Assembly (NCBI GenBank): GCA_036520615.1
Contig: DATDJI010000076.1
Coordinates: 38,980 to 102,979 of the forward strand
Length of the DNA stretch: 64,000 nt
Source of the DNA: CAMCXE01 sp036520615
Lineage (GTDB): Bacteria; Pseudomonadota; Gammaproteobacteria; Pseudomonadales; Cellvibrionaceae
Reading direction: 5' to 3'
Position numbers and translations under genes: made by a program. The notes below the pieces were generated by a model. It ran no database searches, was not told the DNA's origin, and saw nothing but the letters and a program-made list of their open reading frames with translations. Positions 1 through 8,767 of this stretch are shown here, piece by piece (position 1 is the stretch's first letter; each line of letters starts with the position of its first letter).

Positions 1-75
1 GTAGCCCGAATGAAGCAAAGCGCAATTCGGGGATGTGCCACCCGAATTTCGGAAAAAGTAAGAATGCCAACCCTG
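1..75 (+). repeat. REP-type palindromic repeat, copy A
   Basis: An imperfect palindrome (CCCGAAT ... ATTCGGG around an inner GC-AAA-GC hairpin) is followed by a second small hairpin, CCGAA/TTCGG. About 70 bases match copy B near 3627-3699, including the tail after the second hairpin. A shorter relative lies at 4267-4300, beside a broken REP-associated transposase. The form agrees with gammaproteobacterial REP/BIME elements. The element may continue left of the window. The rest of the stretch up to base 323 shows no convincing gene: the short open frame across it is only the repeat read as codons. Confidence 0.75.
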
Positions 76-323
76 AATTCCTCTGCGTTACATCCAGGCT
101 GTGCATGCTTCAACCCCAAATCAGAACGGATTTACCTATTATCGTGCATTAAATTAATGGCAATTAGTTCGGTGGGGTTCCACAAAACCGCAATAGTGTA
201 CGCGGCTACAATCTGAGCAATGTCTGTCATGGCAATACCTAAGTAAATGCAAACGTATTTTCCGGGTTTCGCTACATTCTACCCCACATACCGCTGCGTT
301 GAATCCATAAAAAAGGTCTTGAT

Positions 324-1034
324 ATGAAAATGCGTTTACAGCTTATTGTTACGGCGGCCATCTCCACTGCTATTTTAGTAGTGGGGATGGGAGTGGCGCG
401 TATGAACCTAACTGTACCGAAAAGTGCAGCGACTCCGGCATCGTCAAAAGAAGAAGAAATGACTATTAGGAAGCTTACCTTAACTCTAGGGCAGAGTTCA
501 CATACTGTAAAAATGCATCCGGCATTAATTGATCAAATTAACGAGGAAGCGTTTAACAACCATGTTTCTGCTTATATGAATCAGCCTTTTGATTTTACCT
601 ATCAGCAGGGATTACTGAGTTTTAACATTCCGAGAACACATACTTTATCGCTATATGCTGAAGATGAAAAATTATCTGCTATTGGTGTAGAGATTTACCC
701 AATTTTTGAAAATGATTTTGAAGCGGCCAGAGCGGAGCTTGTGAAATGGATGGAATTTTTTAATGCCCTGGGGCTTGTGAAAACCGCAGATGTTTATGAT
801 GTGCCACTTAATGAATTGTTTGAAAAATTTAAGCAATGTCGGCCAGACCGGGAATGCGGATTTCCGAATGGTGGCTGGCTTAAGGATAATACACAGGTCA
901 GTGTGGATATGACCCGATTTGAGAGGACAATATTTAATGCCGATACAAAAGAAAAAATCACCAGGCCAGTTTATAAGGTGAGCATTAATCTTAAAGAAAA
1001 AAATAATAATGAAGCTTTGCCAGCTTGGAATTAA
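324..1034 (+). CDS. Hypothetical exported or membrane-anchored protein
   Basis: I do not recognise this 236-residue protein. The first 26 residues form a short basic start plus a hydrophobic segment (ITAAISTAILVVGMGVA-like), so it is probably exported or anchored by one N-terminal helix. The remainder is soluble and mixed-charge, with two cysteines near the middle (CRPDREC) that could form a disulfide outside the cytoplasm. The ATG at 324 follows an A-rich AAAAAAGG tract about ten bases upstream that can act as a ribosome binding site. Base composition is AT-rich, unlike the GC-rich glycosidase gene downstream. It stands alone between REP repeats, a typical place for recently gained or strain-specific genes. 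Function unknown. Confidence 0.6.
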   Translation: MKMRLQLIVTAAISTAILVVGMGVARMNLTVPKSAATPASSKEEEMTIRKLTLTLGQSSHTVKMHPALIDQINEEAFNNHVSAYMNQPFDFTYQQGLLSFNIPRTHTLSLYAEDEKLSAIGVEIYPIFENDFEAARAELVKWMEFFNALGLVKTADVYDVPLNELFEKFKQCRPDRECGFPNGGWLKDNTQVSVDMTRFERTIFNADTKEKITRPVYKVSINLKEKNNNEALPAWN

Positions 1035-1536
1035 ATTGATAGGTGCTGATATCCAAGTTCGTTGTCAGTCTGAGTGTGAGTTAATCTTTTCTCGGCATAA
1101 ATTGCCTGATTTAATTGCTGCATGCACCGACGTTATTAATTGTGGGTTGGGTGGCGAGTTTGCATGATAAGTTGAAATGGTTTGGTGGGTAGGTGGGTTC
1201 GGGCGCACAGGTAGAGCGCAGCGAAACCCGACACAACATGTGCTCGCAACCCGAAAAATAATCGGCAGGGCAGTTTTTATACCAACGCAAATTTATATCC
1301 TTGGTAACACAACGTTGGGTTCCGCTGCGTTCTTCCAACACGACTGGGTGTCCGGTTAGCACCCAAGTGCCCCAAAGAATTTGCCTGTGAGATACCTCAC
1401 AATTCCCTCATATTTTGTTAAAAAGTAGACTGGTTCAAAGCAATGGTCAGACAAAATACAAGACACTCCACTGCATAAATATCGACCGAGATATCGGCGG
1501 TTCGGTCTAGATAAACATAATGAGTGGACCCGGCAG
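1035..1536. other. Intergenic region with REP-like inverted pair
   Basis: This 500-base stretch holds no convincing gene. Its middle carries two facing copies of a second palindromic repeat (entered separately at 1192-1345). The last 150 bases are probably the upstream region of the polyserine GH43 lipoprotein gene, but I see no clear promoter or strong ribosome binding site there. Confidence 0.5.
1192..1345. repeat. Second REP class, inverted pair (BIME-like)
   Basis: Two related units face each other. Near 1208-1233 the plus strand reads GAGCGCAGCGAAACCCGAC. Near 1313-1338 it reads GTTGGGTTCCGCTGCG followed by TTCTTCCAAC, which is the same core (GGGTT-CGCTGCG) on the opposite strand, closed by GTTGG/CCAAC. 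The core resembles the widespread gammaproteobacterial repeat whose arms read TTGGGTT...AACCCAA. It differs from the GTAGCCCG-type units at the window start and around the broken transposase. Confidence 0.6.
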
Positions 1537-3486
1537 ATGGATATAAATAGCACCCGCTTGCGTACTGTGTGTATCGCATTAATGGCATCGACAACGCTAC
1601 TTTCCGGTTGTGGCGCAGACACTGCCAGTTCAAGTAGCAGCTCTAGCTCTTCCAATTCCACTAGCGCTTCCAGCTCAAGCACCTCCAGCTCCTCGAGCTC
1701 TAGTAGTTCGTCCTCGACTTCGTCGAGTTCGTCCAGTAGCTCCTCTAGTTCAAGTGGTATGGCAGTTCAGGGGGATTTGGTGGTGGCCGTGAACGCTGGA
1801 GGCAGCGCCATAACGGTTGCGGGCGTGCCTTTTAAATCAGATCAATATTCTAATGGCGGTACTGTCAATTCAACGGCAGACCCTATTGCGGGTACGGATG
1901 ATGACGGCCTGTATCAGACGGAGCGCTACGGCAAGTTTTCCTATGAGGTACCCGTCTCTAAGGCAACGTACGATGTTGAGTTGCATTTTAACGAGCTGTA
2001 TCAAACCACTGCTGGTGCGCGTGCATTTAGCGTTACTGTAGAAGGCAAAACGCTTTTTAGCGACCTTGATCTATACGCCACCGCAGGTCACGACACGGCC
2101 TACTCCCGAGTGATCAAGGACGTGGCAGTAAGCGACGGTCATCTGAGCATCACGCTGACAGCCACCACCGACAACGCCACCATCAGTGGCTTTGCTATCT
2201 ACTCCAAAGACGGAGGTCTCGACGCAGATACAGGTCCATGGTCGCGCGGGGAAAACCCCATCATCCAAACCAACTACACTGCAGACCCAGCTCCCGTAGT
2301 GTTCGGAGACACGCTGTACCTCTACACGACCCATGACGAAGACGTCACGGTGAACAACTTTTACACCATGAATGAGTGGCGGCTCTACTCCACGAAAGAC
2401 ATGGTGAACTGGACAGACCACGGCTCCCCGGCCAGCTTCCGCACGTTCAGTTGGGGCAGAGACAGCGCCTGGGCGGCGCAGGCCATCGAAAGAGACGGCA
2501 AGTATTTCCTGTATGTGCCGCTGAACAACAACTCTGGTTCCAGAATTGGTGTCGCGGTTGCCGACAACCCAGTCGGCCCCTACAAGGACCCACTTGGCAA
2601 GCACCTGGCGCAGGGTGCCACGAGTAACATTGACCCCACCGTTTTCATCGACGATGACGGACAGGCCTACATGTACTGGGGCAATGGCACGCTGCAATAC
2701 GTGAGGCTGAACAAGGACATGGTCAGCTACTCTGGAGGCATCCAGACCGCCAATCTATCCGGTTTCACCGAGGGACCATGGATCTACAAGCGAGGCTCCA
2801 GCTACTACATGGTCTACGCCGCAAGCGGCGGCGGGAGCGAGAAGATTAGTTACGCCACCAGCAATAGTCCAACCGGGCCGTGGACTTTCAAAGGCGACAT
2901 CATGGATGCGGGCAGGACATACACCAACCACCCCGGCATCGTCGAATACAAGGGGCACTCCTACTTTTTCTATCACGACAGCTCGCTGCCCGGTGGCAAT
3001 AACTACAAGCGTTCTGTGCGCGTACAGGAGTTTAGCTACGCAAACGACGGCAGTATCCCGAAGCTTGCGATGACCGGTCCAGCCCCCGAAGGCATTGCCA
3101 GGTTGAACCCGTTCGCGCGAGTCGAGGCAGAGACCATCGCCTTCGCTTCCGGCGTCAAGACGGAGAACTGCAGCGACACCGGCGGTGGTCAGAACGTCAC
3201 GCAAATCAGCTCTGGCGACTACATCAAGGTTAAGAACGTTAATTTCGGGGAAGGTGTGACGTCCTTCGAGGCACGAGTGTCGTCCTCGGCCGCTAACGCG
3301 AAAATCGAGCTACATCTGGACAGCAAAACCGGCACCTTATTGGGGACGTGTGATGTCTCCGGGCGCGCTTCCTGGACCACGGTGACCTGCCCAGTGAGCG
3401 GTGGAAGCGGGACCCACGACCTCTTCCTGGTGTTCACTGGCAGCGGCGACAATCTCTTCAAATTCAACTGGTGGATGTTTAAATGA
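1537..3486 (+). CDS. Polyserine lipoprotein: malectin-like + GH43 + CBM6
   Basis: Predicted cell-surface glycoside hydrolase, probably acting on arabinose- or xylose-containing plant polysaccharide. Residues 1-25 are a lipoprotein signal with lipobox LSGC (Cys25). Residues 31-73 are almost pure serine, a flexible linker. Residues about 79-225 resemble a malectin/CBM57-type beta domain (VNAGG start, YGKFSYEVP, LHFNE). Residues about 240-520 are a five-bladed GH43 domain with the three expected acids visible: Asp250 (ADPAPVV), Asp366 (NIDPTVF) and Glu412 (TEGPW). Residues about 526-649 look like CBM6 (RVEAE start, FKFNWW end). Exact substrate cannot be read. The gene is odd in composition: the 5' third is moderate GC, whereas 2100-3486 is clearly GC-rich with C- and G-ending codons, which suggests transfer or domain fusion. 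No strong ribosome binding site is seen before the ATG. Confidence 0.88.
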   Translation: MDINSTRLRTVCIALMASTTLLSGCGADTASSSSSSSSSNSTSASSSSTSSSSSSSSSSSTSSSSSSSSSSSSGMAVQGDLVVAVNAGGSAITVAGVPFKSDQYSNGGTVNSTADPIAGTDDDGLYQTERYGKFSYEVPVSKATYDVELHFNELYQTTAGARAFSVTVEGKTLFSDLDLYATAGHDTAYSRVIKDVAVSDGHLSITLTATTDNATISGFAIYSKDGGLDADTGPWSRGENPIIQTNYTADPAPVVFGDTLYLYTTHDEDVTVNNFYTMNEWRLYSTKDMVNWTDHGSPASFRTFSWGRDSAWAAQAIERDGKYFLYVPLNNNSGSRIGVAVADNPVGPYKDPLGKHLAQGATSNIDPTVFIDDDGQAYMYWGNGTLQYVRLNKDMVSYSGGIQTANLSGFTEGPWIYKRGSSYYMVYAASGGGSEKISYATSNSPTGPWTFKGDIMDAGRTYTNHPGIVEYKGHSYFFYHDSSLPGGNNYKRSVRVQEFSYANDGSIPKLAMTGPAPEGIARLNPFARVEAETIAFASGVKTENCSDTGGGQNVTQISSGDYIKVKNVNFGEGVTSFEARVSSSAANAKIELHLDSKTGTLLGTCDVSGRASWTTVTCPVSGGSGTHDLFLVFTGSGDNLFKFNWWMFK

Positions 3487-3626
3487 TCCCGTTGTATAGC
3501 TAAGGCGACACCTCGGTCGTCCTTGCGGGCGCGCAGAAAATCTGCTCGCCTATCTGCGATTTCGCTGGTGAAATCAAATCGGCCGCCCTGAACTTTTACT
3601 GCTTTCTCTCTATTCTTAAAAAGCAA

Positions 3627-3699
3627 GCAGCCCGGATGAAGCAAAGCGCATTACGGGGATGTGCCGCCCGAATTTCGGTTCACGTACGAATGACAATCC
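3627..3699 (+). repeat. REP-type palindromic repeat, copy B
   Basis: Near-duplicate of the repeat at the window start: GCAGCCCGGATGAAGCAAAG, a spacer, CGGGGATGTGCC, then the small CCGAA/TTCGG hairpin and a similar tail. The first stem has lost some pairing (TTACGGG instead of ATTCGGG). It lies about 65 bases upstream of the degraded REP-associated transposase, the usual arrangement for these elements. Confidence 0.75.
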
Positions 3700-3764
3700 T
3701 AGGTTACATATGCGCCCAGACTAAGTCAGGTTGGAATTTTCAAATTAAATAAAAAGGATATAGC

Positions 3765-4322
3765 CTGGTTAATTTTCGTAGACATAGAGTTTCAATCGGG
3801 ACCTATTTTTTACTGTAACACTTAAAGATAGGCAGACAAATTATCTGGTGGAATATATAGATGATCTGCGCGCGGCAATTCGAGAAGCAAAAATACAGTT
3901 TAAATGTGCGATTAATGCGATGGTAGTCCTGCCAGGCCATCTTCATGCCGTATTGACTTTGGCTGACAGCAGCGATAATTATTCTGCTCTCTGGCAAAAA
4001 ATTAAAGCATCATTTACAAGACGCTTCGTGCGCGCAGGGTTCGGGTTGAAGAAAAATATGCGGGGTAAATTTAATTTATGGCAAAGCCGATTTGGGAGCA
4101 CAGGATTAGGGATGAAGAATATTTTGCTCGGTGTGTGTGGATTATATTCATTACAATCCTGTAAAACACGGATTGGTTACACAGGTGGAGGATTGGCCTG
4201 TTTCAACATTTCACCTGTTCGTACAACAAAATATATTGAGTGAGAATTGGGGTGCCGAAGTAATTCGTAGCCCGTATGCAGCGCAGTGCAATCCGGGAAT
4301 TATGATGGCGATGTTCGATTAA
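3765..4322 (+). pseudogene. REP-associated tyrosine transposase (RAYT), frameshifted
   Basis: The pieces together spell a RAYT (Y1 transposase family, single-stranded HUH-type chemistry): GTYFF then TVTLKDRQ, NAMVVLPGHLHAVLTL (HLH in place of the usual HxH), IKASFTRRF, LWQSRF, WEHRIRDEEYF, VDYIHYNPVKHGLV, DWP. They lie in different frames. A T seems missing in the T-run at 3805-3810, another near 4091-4094, and a TG dinucleotide is gained in the GTGTGTGTGG run at 4131-4140. The expected start is CTG (3765, CTG-GTT-AAT-TTT-CGT) after AAAAAGGA, possibly a mutated ATG. The last codons run through REP copy C. The original end was probably a little before it. The protein cannot be made whole, so the element is most likely inactive in this genome copy. 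Confidence 0.85.
4267..4300 (+). repeat. REP-type palindromic repeat, copy C
   Basis: GTAGCCCGTATGCAGCGCAG followed by TGCAATCCGGGAAT: the same CCCG...CGGG palindrome with the GTAG tetranucleotide in front that is typical of RAYT-linked REPs. It flanks the 3' side of the broken transposase, while copy B flanks the 5' side. Confidence 0.75.
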
Positions 4323-4337
4323 ATTAACGTACTTAGT

Positions 4338-6029
4338 CTATTCCTTCCCAAACCGCTCCAAAATATACCCAATCATACTTTTCGCTAATTCGTTCTCCCC
4401 AAGAAAAACCTTCTGCGCCGTCTCCTTTTCAAGAAATTCCGCCTCCTCCTCATTATGCGTACGCACGAGTGTTTCTATTTTAGGATTTAACGTGCGAGCG
4501 TTTTTTATCATTTGCCGCACATCGAATGTATCGGGCGTGCTAACCACCAACATAGTGGCCCGGGAGATATGGGCTTGAATTAATACCGAGGGTTCAGCGG
4601 CGTCGCCAGCTACGGCGGCTATACCGGTGGCGCGAATGCGCTCGACAATTTCCCGGTTTTGCTCTGCAACTACAAACGGAATCCCGCGTGCTAAAAGGCT
4701 GCTGCCGATACGCCGTCCCACACGCCCATAACCCACTAAAACAATTTGCCCTGATAAATACTGATCTTCCGTGGCCATCGGTAATGCAGCCAAAGGATCA
4801 ATGGGATGCTCTAATGCCCGTGCGGTTTGGCTGTTGGCCACTAACCATTTAAGCAGTGGTTTTACTGCCGCAAATAACAGCGGGTTTAATGTGATGGATA
4901 AAAGTGCTCCGGCCACTATGAGGTTTTGGCCTTCTAATGGCAGTAATTTTAAGCTCAGCCCGAGACTTGCGAGAATAAAGGAGAATTCGCCAATTTGCGC
5001 AAGGCTGGCGGAGACATTTAATGCCGCGCTCAGTGGGTAACGCAGAGCCAATACCAAGGCTATGGCCGCAATGGATTTGCCGATAATAATTGTGCCGACT
5101 ACGGCGAGAACTCGCAGCGGTTGCTCTAATAAAACCGCCGGATTAAATAACATGCCTACGGAGACAAAAAACAACACGGCAAATGCTTCCCGTAAGGGTA
5201 AGGATTCTTCTGCCGCACGGTGGCTAAACTCCGATTCGCGCAGCACCATGCCCGCAAAAAAAGCGCCCAGTGCAAATGAAACTCCAAATAAAGCACTAGC
5301 GCCCCAGGCGATGGTGAGCGCCGCCGCAACCACACAGAGGGTAAATAATTCTCGCGAGCCGGTCCGCGTGATTTGCCACAGCAAGGCTGGAAATACCCGG
5401 CGGCCTACTACCAACATCAGTGCAACGAACGCCGATACTTTCAGTAGAGTTAAGCCCAGTGCATACACAATACTAGCGGAGGAGCCACCTTCAACTGGGT
5501 CACTTAGCCAGGCGGCCAATGGTGGAAGTAAAACCAGCACCAGCACCATGGCTAGATCTTCCACAATAAGCCAGCCTACGGCGATGCGCCCGTTCATACT
5601 TTCAAGGGAACCGCTAGCTTCCAGGGCGCGCAATAGAACAACGGTACTGGCCACGGAAAGTGCAAGCCCAAATACTAAGGCTGCGCCTAAATCCCATCCC
5701 CATGAAGTGGCAAGGAACGCACCTAAGCCGGTGGCTACAAGTATTTGAATCAATGCCCCGGGTATGGCGACTTTGCGCACGAGCATCAGGTCTTCTATGG
5801 AAAAGTGCAGCCCTACGCCAAACATCAATAACATCACGCCGATTTCCGCCAGCTCACCTGCAAGGTTGGTGTCGGCCACAAAACCGGGTGTAAATGGGCC
5901 GATGATGACCCCTGCGAGCAGATAACCAACTAGTGCGGGTAATTTTAAGCGGGCTGCGATAAACCCTAGTACTAAGGCTAAACCTAGGGCGGCGGCTATA
6001 GTGGTGATCAGCGGAGTATGGTGGAGCAT
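4338..6029 (-). CDS. CPA2-family cation/proton antiporter (YbaL/KefB-like)
   Basis: Integral inner-membrane protein of 563 residues. Residues 1-390 form about a dozen transmembrane helices of the Na+/H+ exchanger fold (LPALVGYLLAGVIIGP, LMFGVGLHFS, the ALSVASTVVLLRALE stretch, and VGWLIVEDL with the conserved acidic pair). Residues about 425-560 are a cytoplasmic TrkA-N/RCK Rossmann domain with VGYGRVGRRIG. The length and the helix motifs fit YbaL (RosB) better than KefB/KefC. The family exchanges K+ or Na+ for protons and is gated by nucleotides or glutathione adducts through the RCK domain; the ion here cannot be read. A close paralogue lies 219 bases upstream in the same orientation, which suggests an old tandem duplication. 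Confidence 0.9.
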   Translation of the reverse strand: MLHHTPLITTIAAALGLALVLGFIAARLKLPALVGYLLAGVIIGPFTPGFVADTNLAGELAEIGVMLLMFGVGLHFSIEDLMLVRKVAIPGALIQILVATGLGAFLATSWGWDLGAALVFGLALSVASTVVLLRALEASGSLESMNGRIAVGWLIVEDLAMVLVLVLLPPLAAWLSDPVEGGSSASIVYALGLTLLKVSAFVALMLVVGRRVFPALLWQITRTGSRELFTLCVVAAALTIAWGASALFGVSFALGAFFAGMVLRESEFSHRAAEESLPLREAFAVLFFVSVGMLFNPAVLLEQPLRVLAVVGTIIIGKSIAAIALVLALRYPLSAALNVSASLAQIGEFSFILASLGLSLKLLPLEGQNLIVAGALLSITLNPLLFAAVKPLLKWLVANSQTARALEHPIDPLAALPMATEDQYLSGQIVLVGYGRVGRRIGSSLLARGIPFVVAEQNREIVERIRATGIAAVAGDAAEPSVLIQAHISRATMLVVSTPDTFDVRQMIKNARTLNPKIETLVRTHNEEEAEFLEKETAQKVFLGENELAKSMIGYILERFGKE

Positions 6030-6248
6030 CTACTGCCTCAATAAAAAGATAAATTACTGGTGTGTGCCGAAGCCAAATACCCTAACACAAGGGCGCGCGA
6101 AATGAGGTATTTGTGCATATGTAAATAGATAAAGCGGGGCTGCATTTACCCACGAGTGCGCGTTGAAACAGTGGTTTCACACTAAATGCAATTAGGTTAG
6201 GTGATTATTAGTTGTGCGTAGTTTAGATTCCCAGCAGTGAATGTTGGT

Positions 6249-7955
6249 TTAATCATCATTTTTAATTTCTACGGATTTGCCAAATCGTCTAAGTGCATGG
6301 TTTGCCATGTTTTTAGCTATTTCCCACTCGCTTACAAATATTTCACCTAAATGATCGTGCAACATTAATTCTGCTTCAGCCGGGTTGGCCGCTAATAATA
6401 AGGTTTCCACCGTGGGGTTTAGCGTTTTGGCGATGTCGATCATTTGTTTCGTTTTTAATGAATCCGGTTGCGTAATGATTAATAAACTTGCTTTATGAAT
6501 GTGTGCCTGTATCAGTGTGGCAGGTTCGCAGGCGTCGCCTAATACAGCTGGAATTTCCTGCTCGCGCAATAATTCAACTAATGCGCGCTTTTGTTCGGCC
6601 ACTACAAAATGTACATCGTTGCCACGCAGCCAATTGCTCACTTGGCGACCTACGCGGCCAAAGCCTACGATGACCACCTGGCCGGTTAAATAAGTTTGGT
6701 CTACATCCATAGGCAAAGCTGCCAATGGATCGTCGCGTGTTTCTAAACGGCGGGCGAGGGCGGAACGAGCGCGTATCCATGCTTGTGCAGGTTCTACAGC
6801 AGCAAATAGAAAGCTATTAACTGAAATAGAAATAAACGCCGCGGCGAGCACTAAATTACTAGCGGCATCGCTCATTAAGCCGAGGGTTTTGCCCAGGCCA
6901 ATTAAAATAAACGAAAACTCGCCAATTTGAGCAAGGCTTACGGCCACAGTTAATGCAGTATTTAATGGGTAGCGCATAATTAAAACTAAAATACTCGCCA
7001 CCAGTGTTTTACCTACAACGACTACAAACACTACAGCGAGCAGTTTAATCGGCTCGCTCATAATTACTTGTGGGTTAAATAACATACCCACGGAGACAAA
7101 AAATAACACCGAAAAAGCGTCGCGCAATGGCAGGGATTCATCGGCAGCGCGGTGGCTGTATTCGGATTCGCGCATCATCATGCCGGCAAAAAAAGCCCCC
7201 AATGCAAATGAAACATCAAACAAAGTCGCTGCCATAAACGCGACTCCTAAAGCAGTTGCTACCACACACAAATTAAATAATTCCCGCGAGCCACTGCGGG
7301 CTACCCACCAGAGTAATTTGGGGAAAACTCTGCGGCCCACCACCAACATAAGTGCAACAAATGCCGCCACCTTACCCAGGGTTAATGCCAGCGAGAATAC
7401 CCAGGGTATATCGGCAGTTTGTGCAGGATCTGGGTTAACGAAATTGGCGAATGCGGGCAGCAGCACGAGTACCAGCACCATAATGAGGTCCTCCACCACT
7501 AACCAGCCGACGGCGATGCGCCCATTCACGCTGGCCAACAGGCCTTTGGATTCCAGCGCCCGCAATAAAACCACGGTGCTCGCTACTGATAGAGCCAACC
7601 CAAAAACCAGTGCTTCGCCCATGGGCCAATGCCAAAACCAGGCGAGGCCGACACCCATAGCCGTTGCGAGGACAATTTGTAAAATGGCACCGGGGATGGC
7701 GAGGGCTTTTACTGCGAGCAAATCCTTGAGGGAAAAGTGCAGCCCGACGCCGAACATCAATAAAATAACCCCCACTTCAGCAAGTTCATGGGAGAGGTTT
7801 TGATCGCTAATTAAACCGGTCGCCGCCAATAGCATGCCTGCAAATAGATAGCCTACGAGAGTTGGTAGGTGTAATCGTATGGCAATAAAGCCAAATAACA
7901 GAGCAAGCCCTAGGCCGTAGGCAAGCGTGCTAATAAGTTGTACTGAGCTGTGCAT
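6249..7955 (-). CDS. CPA2-family cation/proton antiporter, second YbaL-like paralogue
   Basis: 568 residues, same architecture as the neighbour at 4338-6029: membrane exchanger domain (LPTLVGYLFAGMLLA, LMFGVGLHFS, LALSVASTVVLLRALE, VGWLVVEDL) and a C-terminal RCK domain with VGFGRVGRQVS at about residue 425. The two proteins agree closely through helices 4-6 and the FFVSVGMLFNPQV region, but differ at both termini and in the C-terminal tail (this one ends with an extra KSVEIKNDD). Divergently upstream is a GbsR/MarR-like regulator gene with 275 bases between starts, so shared control is possible. Different RCK tails may mean different gating signals. Confidence 0.9.
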   Translation of the reverse strand: MHSSVQLISTLAYGLGLALLFGFIAIRLHLPTLVGYLFAGMLLAATGLISDQNLSHELAEVGVILLMFGVGLHFSLKDLLAVKALAIPGAILQIVLATAMGVGLAWFWHWPMGEALVFGLALSVASTVVLLRALESKGLLASVNGRIAVGWLVVEDLIMVLVLVLLPAFANFVNPDPAQTADIPWVFSLALTLGKVAAFVALMLVVGRRVFPKLLWWVARSGSRELFNLCVVATALGVAFMAATLFDVSFALGAFFAGMMMRESEYSHRAADESLPLRDAFSVLFFVSVGMLFNPQVIMSEPIKLLAVVFVVVVGKTLVASILVLIMRYPLNTALTVAVSLAQIGEFSFILIGLGKTLGLMSDAASNLVLAAAFISISVNSFLFAAVEPAQAWIRARSALARRLETRDDPLAALPMDVDQTYLTGQVVIVGFGRVGRQVSNWLRGNDVHFVVAEQKRALVELLREQEIPAVLGDACEPATLIQAHIHKASLLIITQPDSLKTKQMIDIAKTLNPTVETLLLAANPAEAELMLHDHLGEIFVSEWEIAKNMANHALRRFGKSVEIKNDD

Positions 7956-8230
7956 GGTGTGTCCTTCAGGCTGAAGAATGAAGCTTACCTCAAAAGGGGG
8001 AGCGAGTTTCCTGCATGCTCGCTTAAAGTCGCAGCAAATCCCAGCATTAGGCGGGCCAGCTACTTATGTGCTCAGCTCATAGGTACTTTCCCAGCGCTAA
8101 TAGACGTTGGGGCTTTGGCTTCATAGGTTAAATAACCAGGCATTGCCCTCATAAACGGGCTTAGCCTTCGCCTCTCGTCTATGGTATCTTTTCATTGTTT
8201 TCAAAAAGTTCGGAAATCTAAGCTGCTGTT

Positions 8231-8767
8231 ATGACGCCATTAATTCAATCCTTCGTGCTGCACTTCGGCGAAATGGGGAGCCGCTGGGGCATCAATCGCA
8301 CCGTAGGCCAAATATACGCTCTACTGATGCTCAGCCAAGCGCCTCTCAATGCTGAATATATCGCCCAATCCCTAGAGATATCTCGCAGCAATGTGAGCGT
8401 AGGCTTAAAAGAATTGCAAAGCTGGCGCCTGGTCAAATTGCAGCACCAACCCGGCGATCGCAAAGAATATTATTCCCTTGCCGGTGACACCTGGGACATG
8501 GCGTTGCGGGTGATGGAAGAGCGCCGCAAACGTGAGATAGACCCAACACTTGCTATTCTTGATGCTTTGCTTAAAGAGCCAGTTGAATCCATTGATGATC
8601 AATATGCGCAATCGAAAATGCAGCAGGTACAGGAATTACTGAGTATGTTGTCGCAGTGGTCGAATGACCTTCAAAGCCTTAGCCCTGAGAGCTTACAACG
8701 ATTGATGCAGCTAGGGGCAGGGGTGAACCGCTTGCTGGAGCTCAAAGATAAATTACTAGGTAAATAA
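8231..8767 (+). CDS. GbsR/MarR-type transcriptional regulator
   Basis: 178-residue predicted DNA-binding protein. Residues about 15-90 form a winged helix-turn-helix of the GbsR group (GINRTVGQIYALL, then IAQSLEISRSNVSVGLKELQ as the recognition region, then PGDRKEYY as the wing). The C-terminal part is helical and likely for dimer contacts. Members of this group control osmoprotectant and ion-stress genes in other bacteria. Its gene points away from the two antiporter genes, so they are natural candidate targets (inference). Its stop codon overlaps the start of the next gene (TAATG), so the two are translationally coupled. The ATG at 8231 is chosen because the conserved start of the family aligns there. 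Confidence 0.82.
   Translation: MTPLIQSFVLHFGEMGSRWGINRTVGQIYALLMLSQAPLNAEYIAQSLEISRSNVSVGLKELQSWRLVKLQHQPGDRKEYYSLAGDTWDMALRVMEERRKREIDPTLAILDALLKEPVESIDDQYAQSKMQQVQELLSMLSQWSNDLQSLSPESLQRLMQLGAGVNRLLELKDKLLGK

Noticed and set aside
10..216. Short open frame at the left edge
   Set aside because: It reads through REP copy A, with no ribosome site or family resemblance.
2071..2697. 208-codon open frame antisense to the GH43 gene
   Set aside because: GC-rich DNA with C/G-ending codons commonly opens the opposite frame; the plus strand has a clear enzyme.
5062..5748. 228-codon plus-strand frame inside the first antiporter
   Set aside because: Same reason as the neighbour; both antiporters are clear on the minus strand.
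7180..7803. 207-codon plus-strand frame inside the second antiporter
   Set aside because: Shadow of the membrane protein; biased composition rich in Ala, Asn and Thr, no family.
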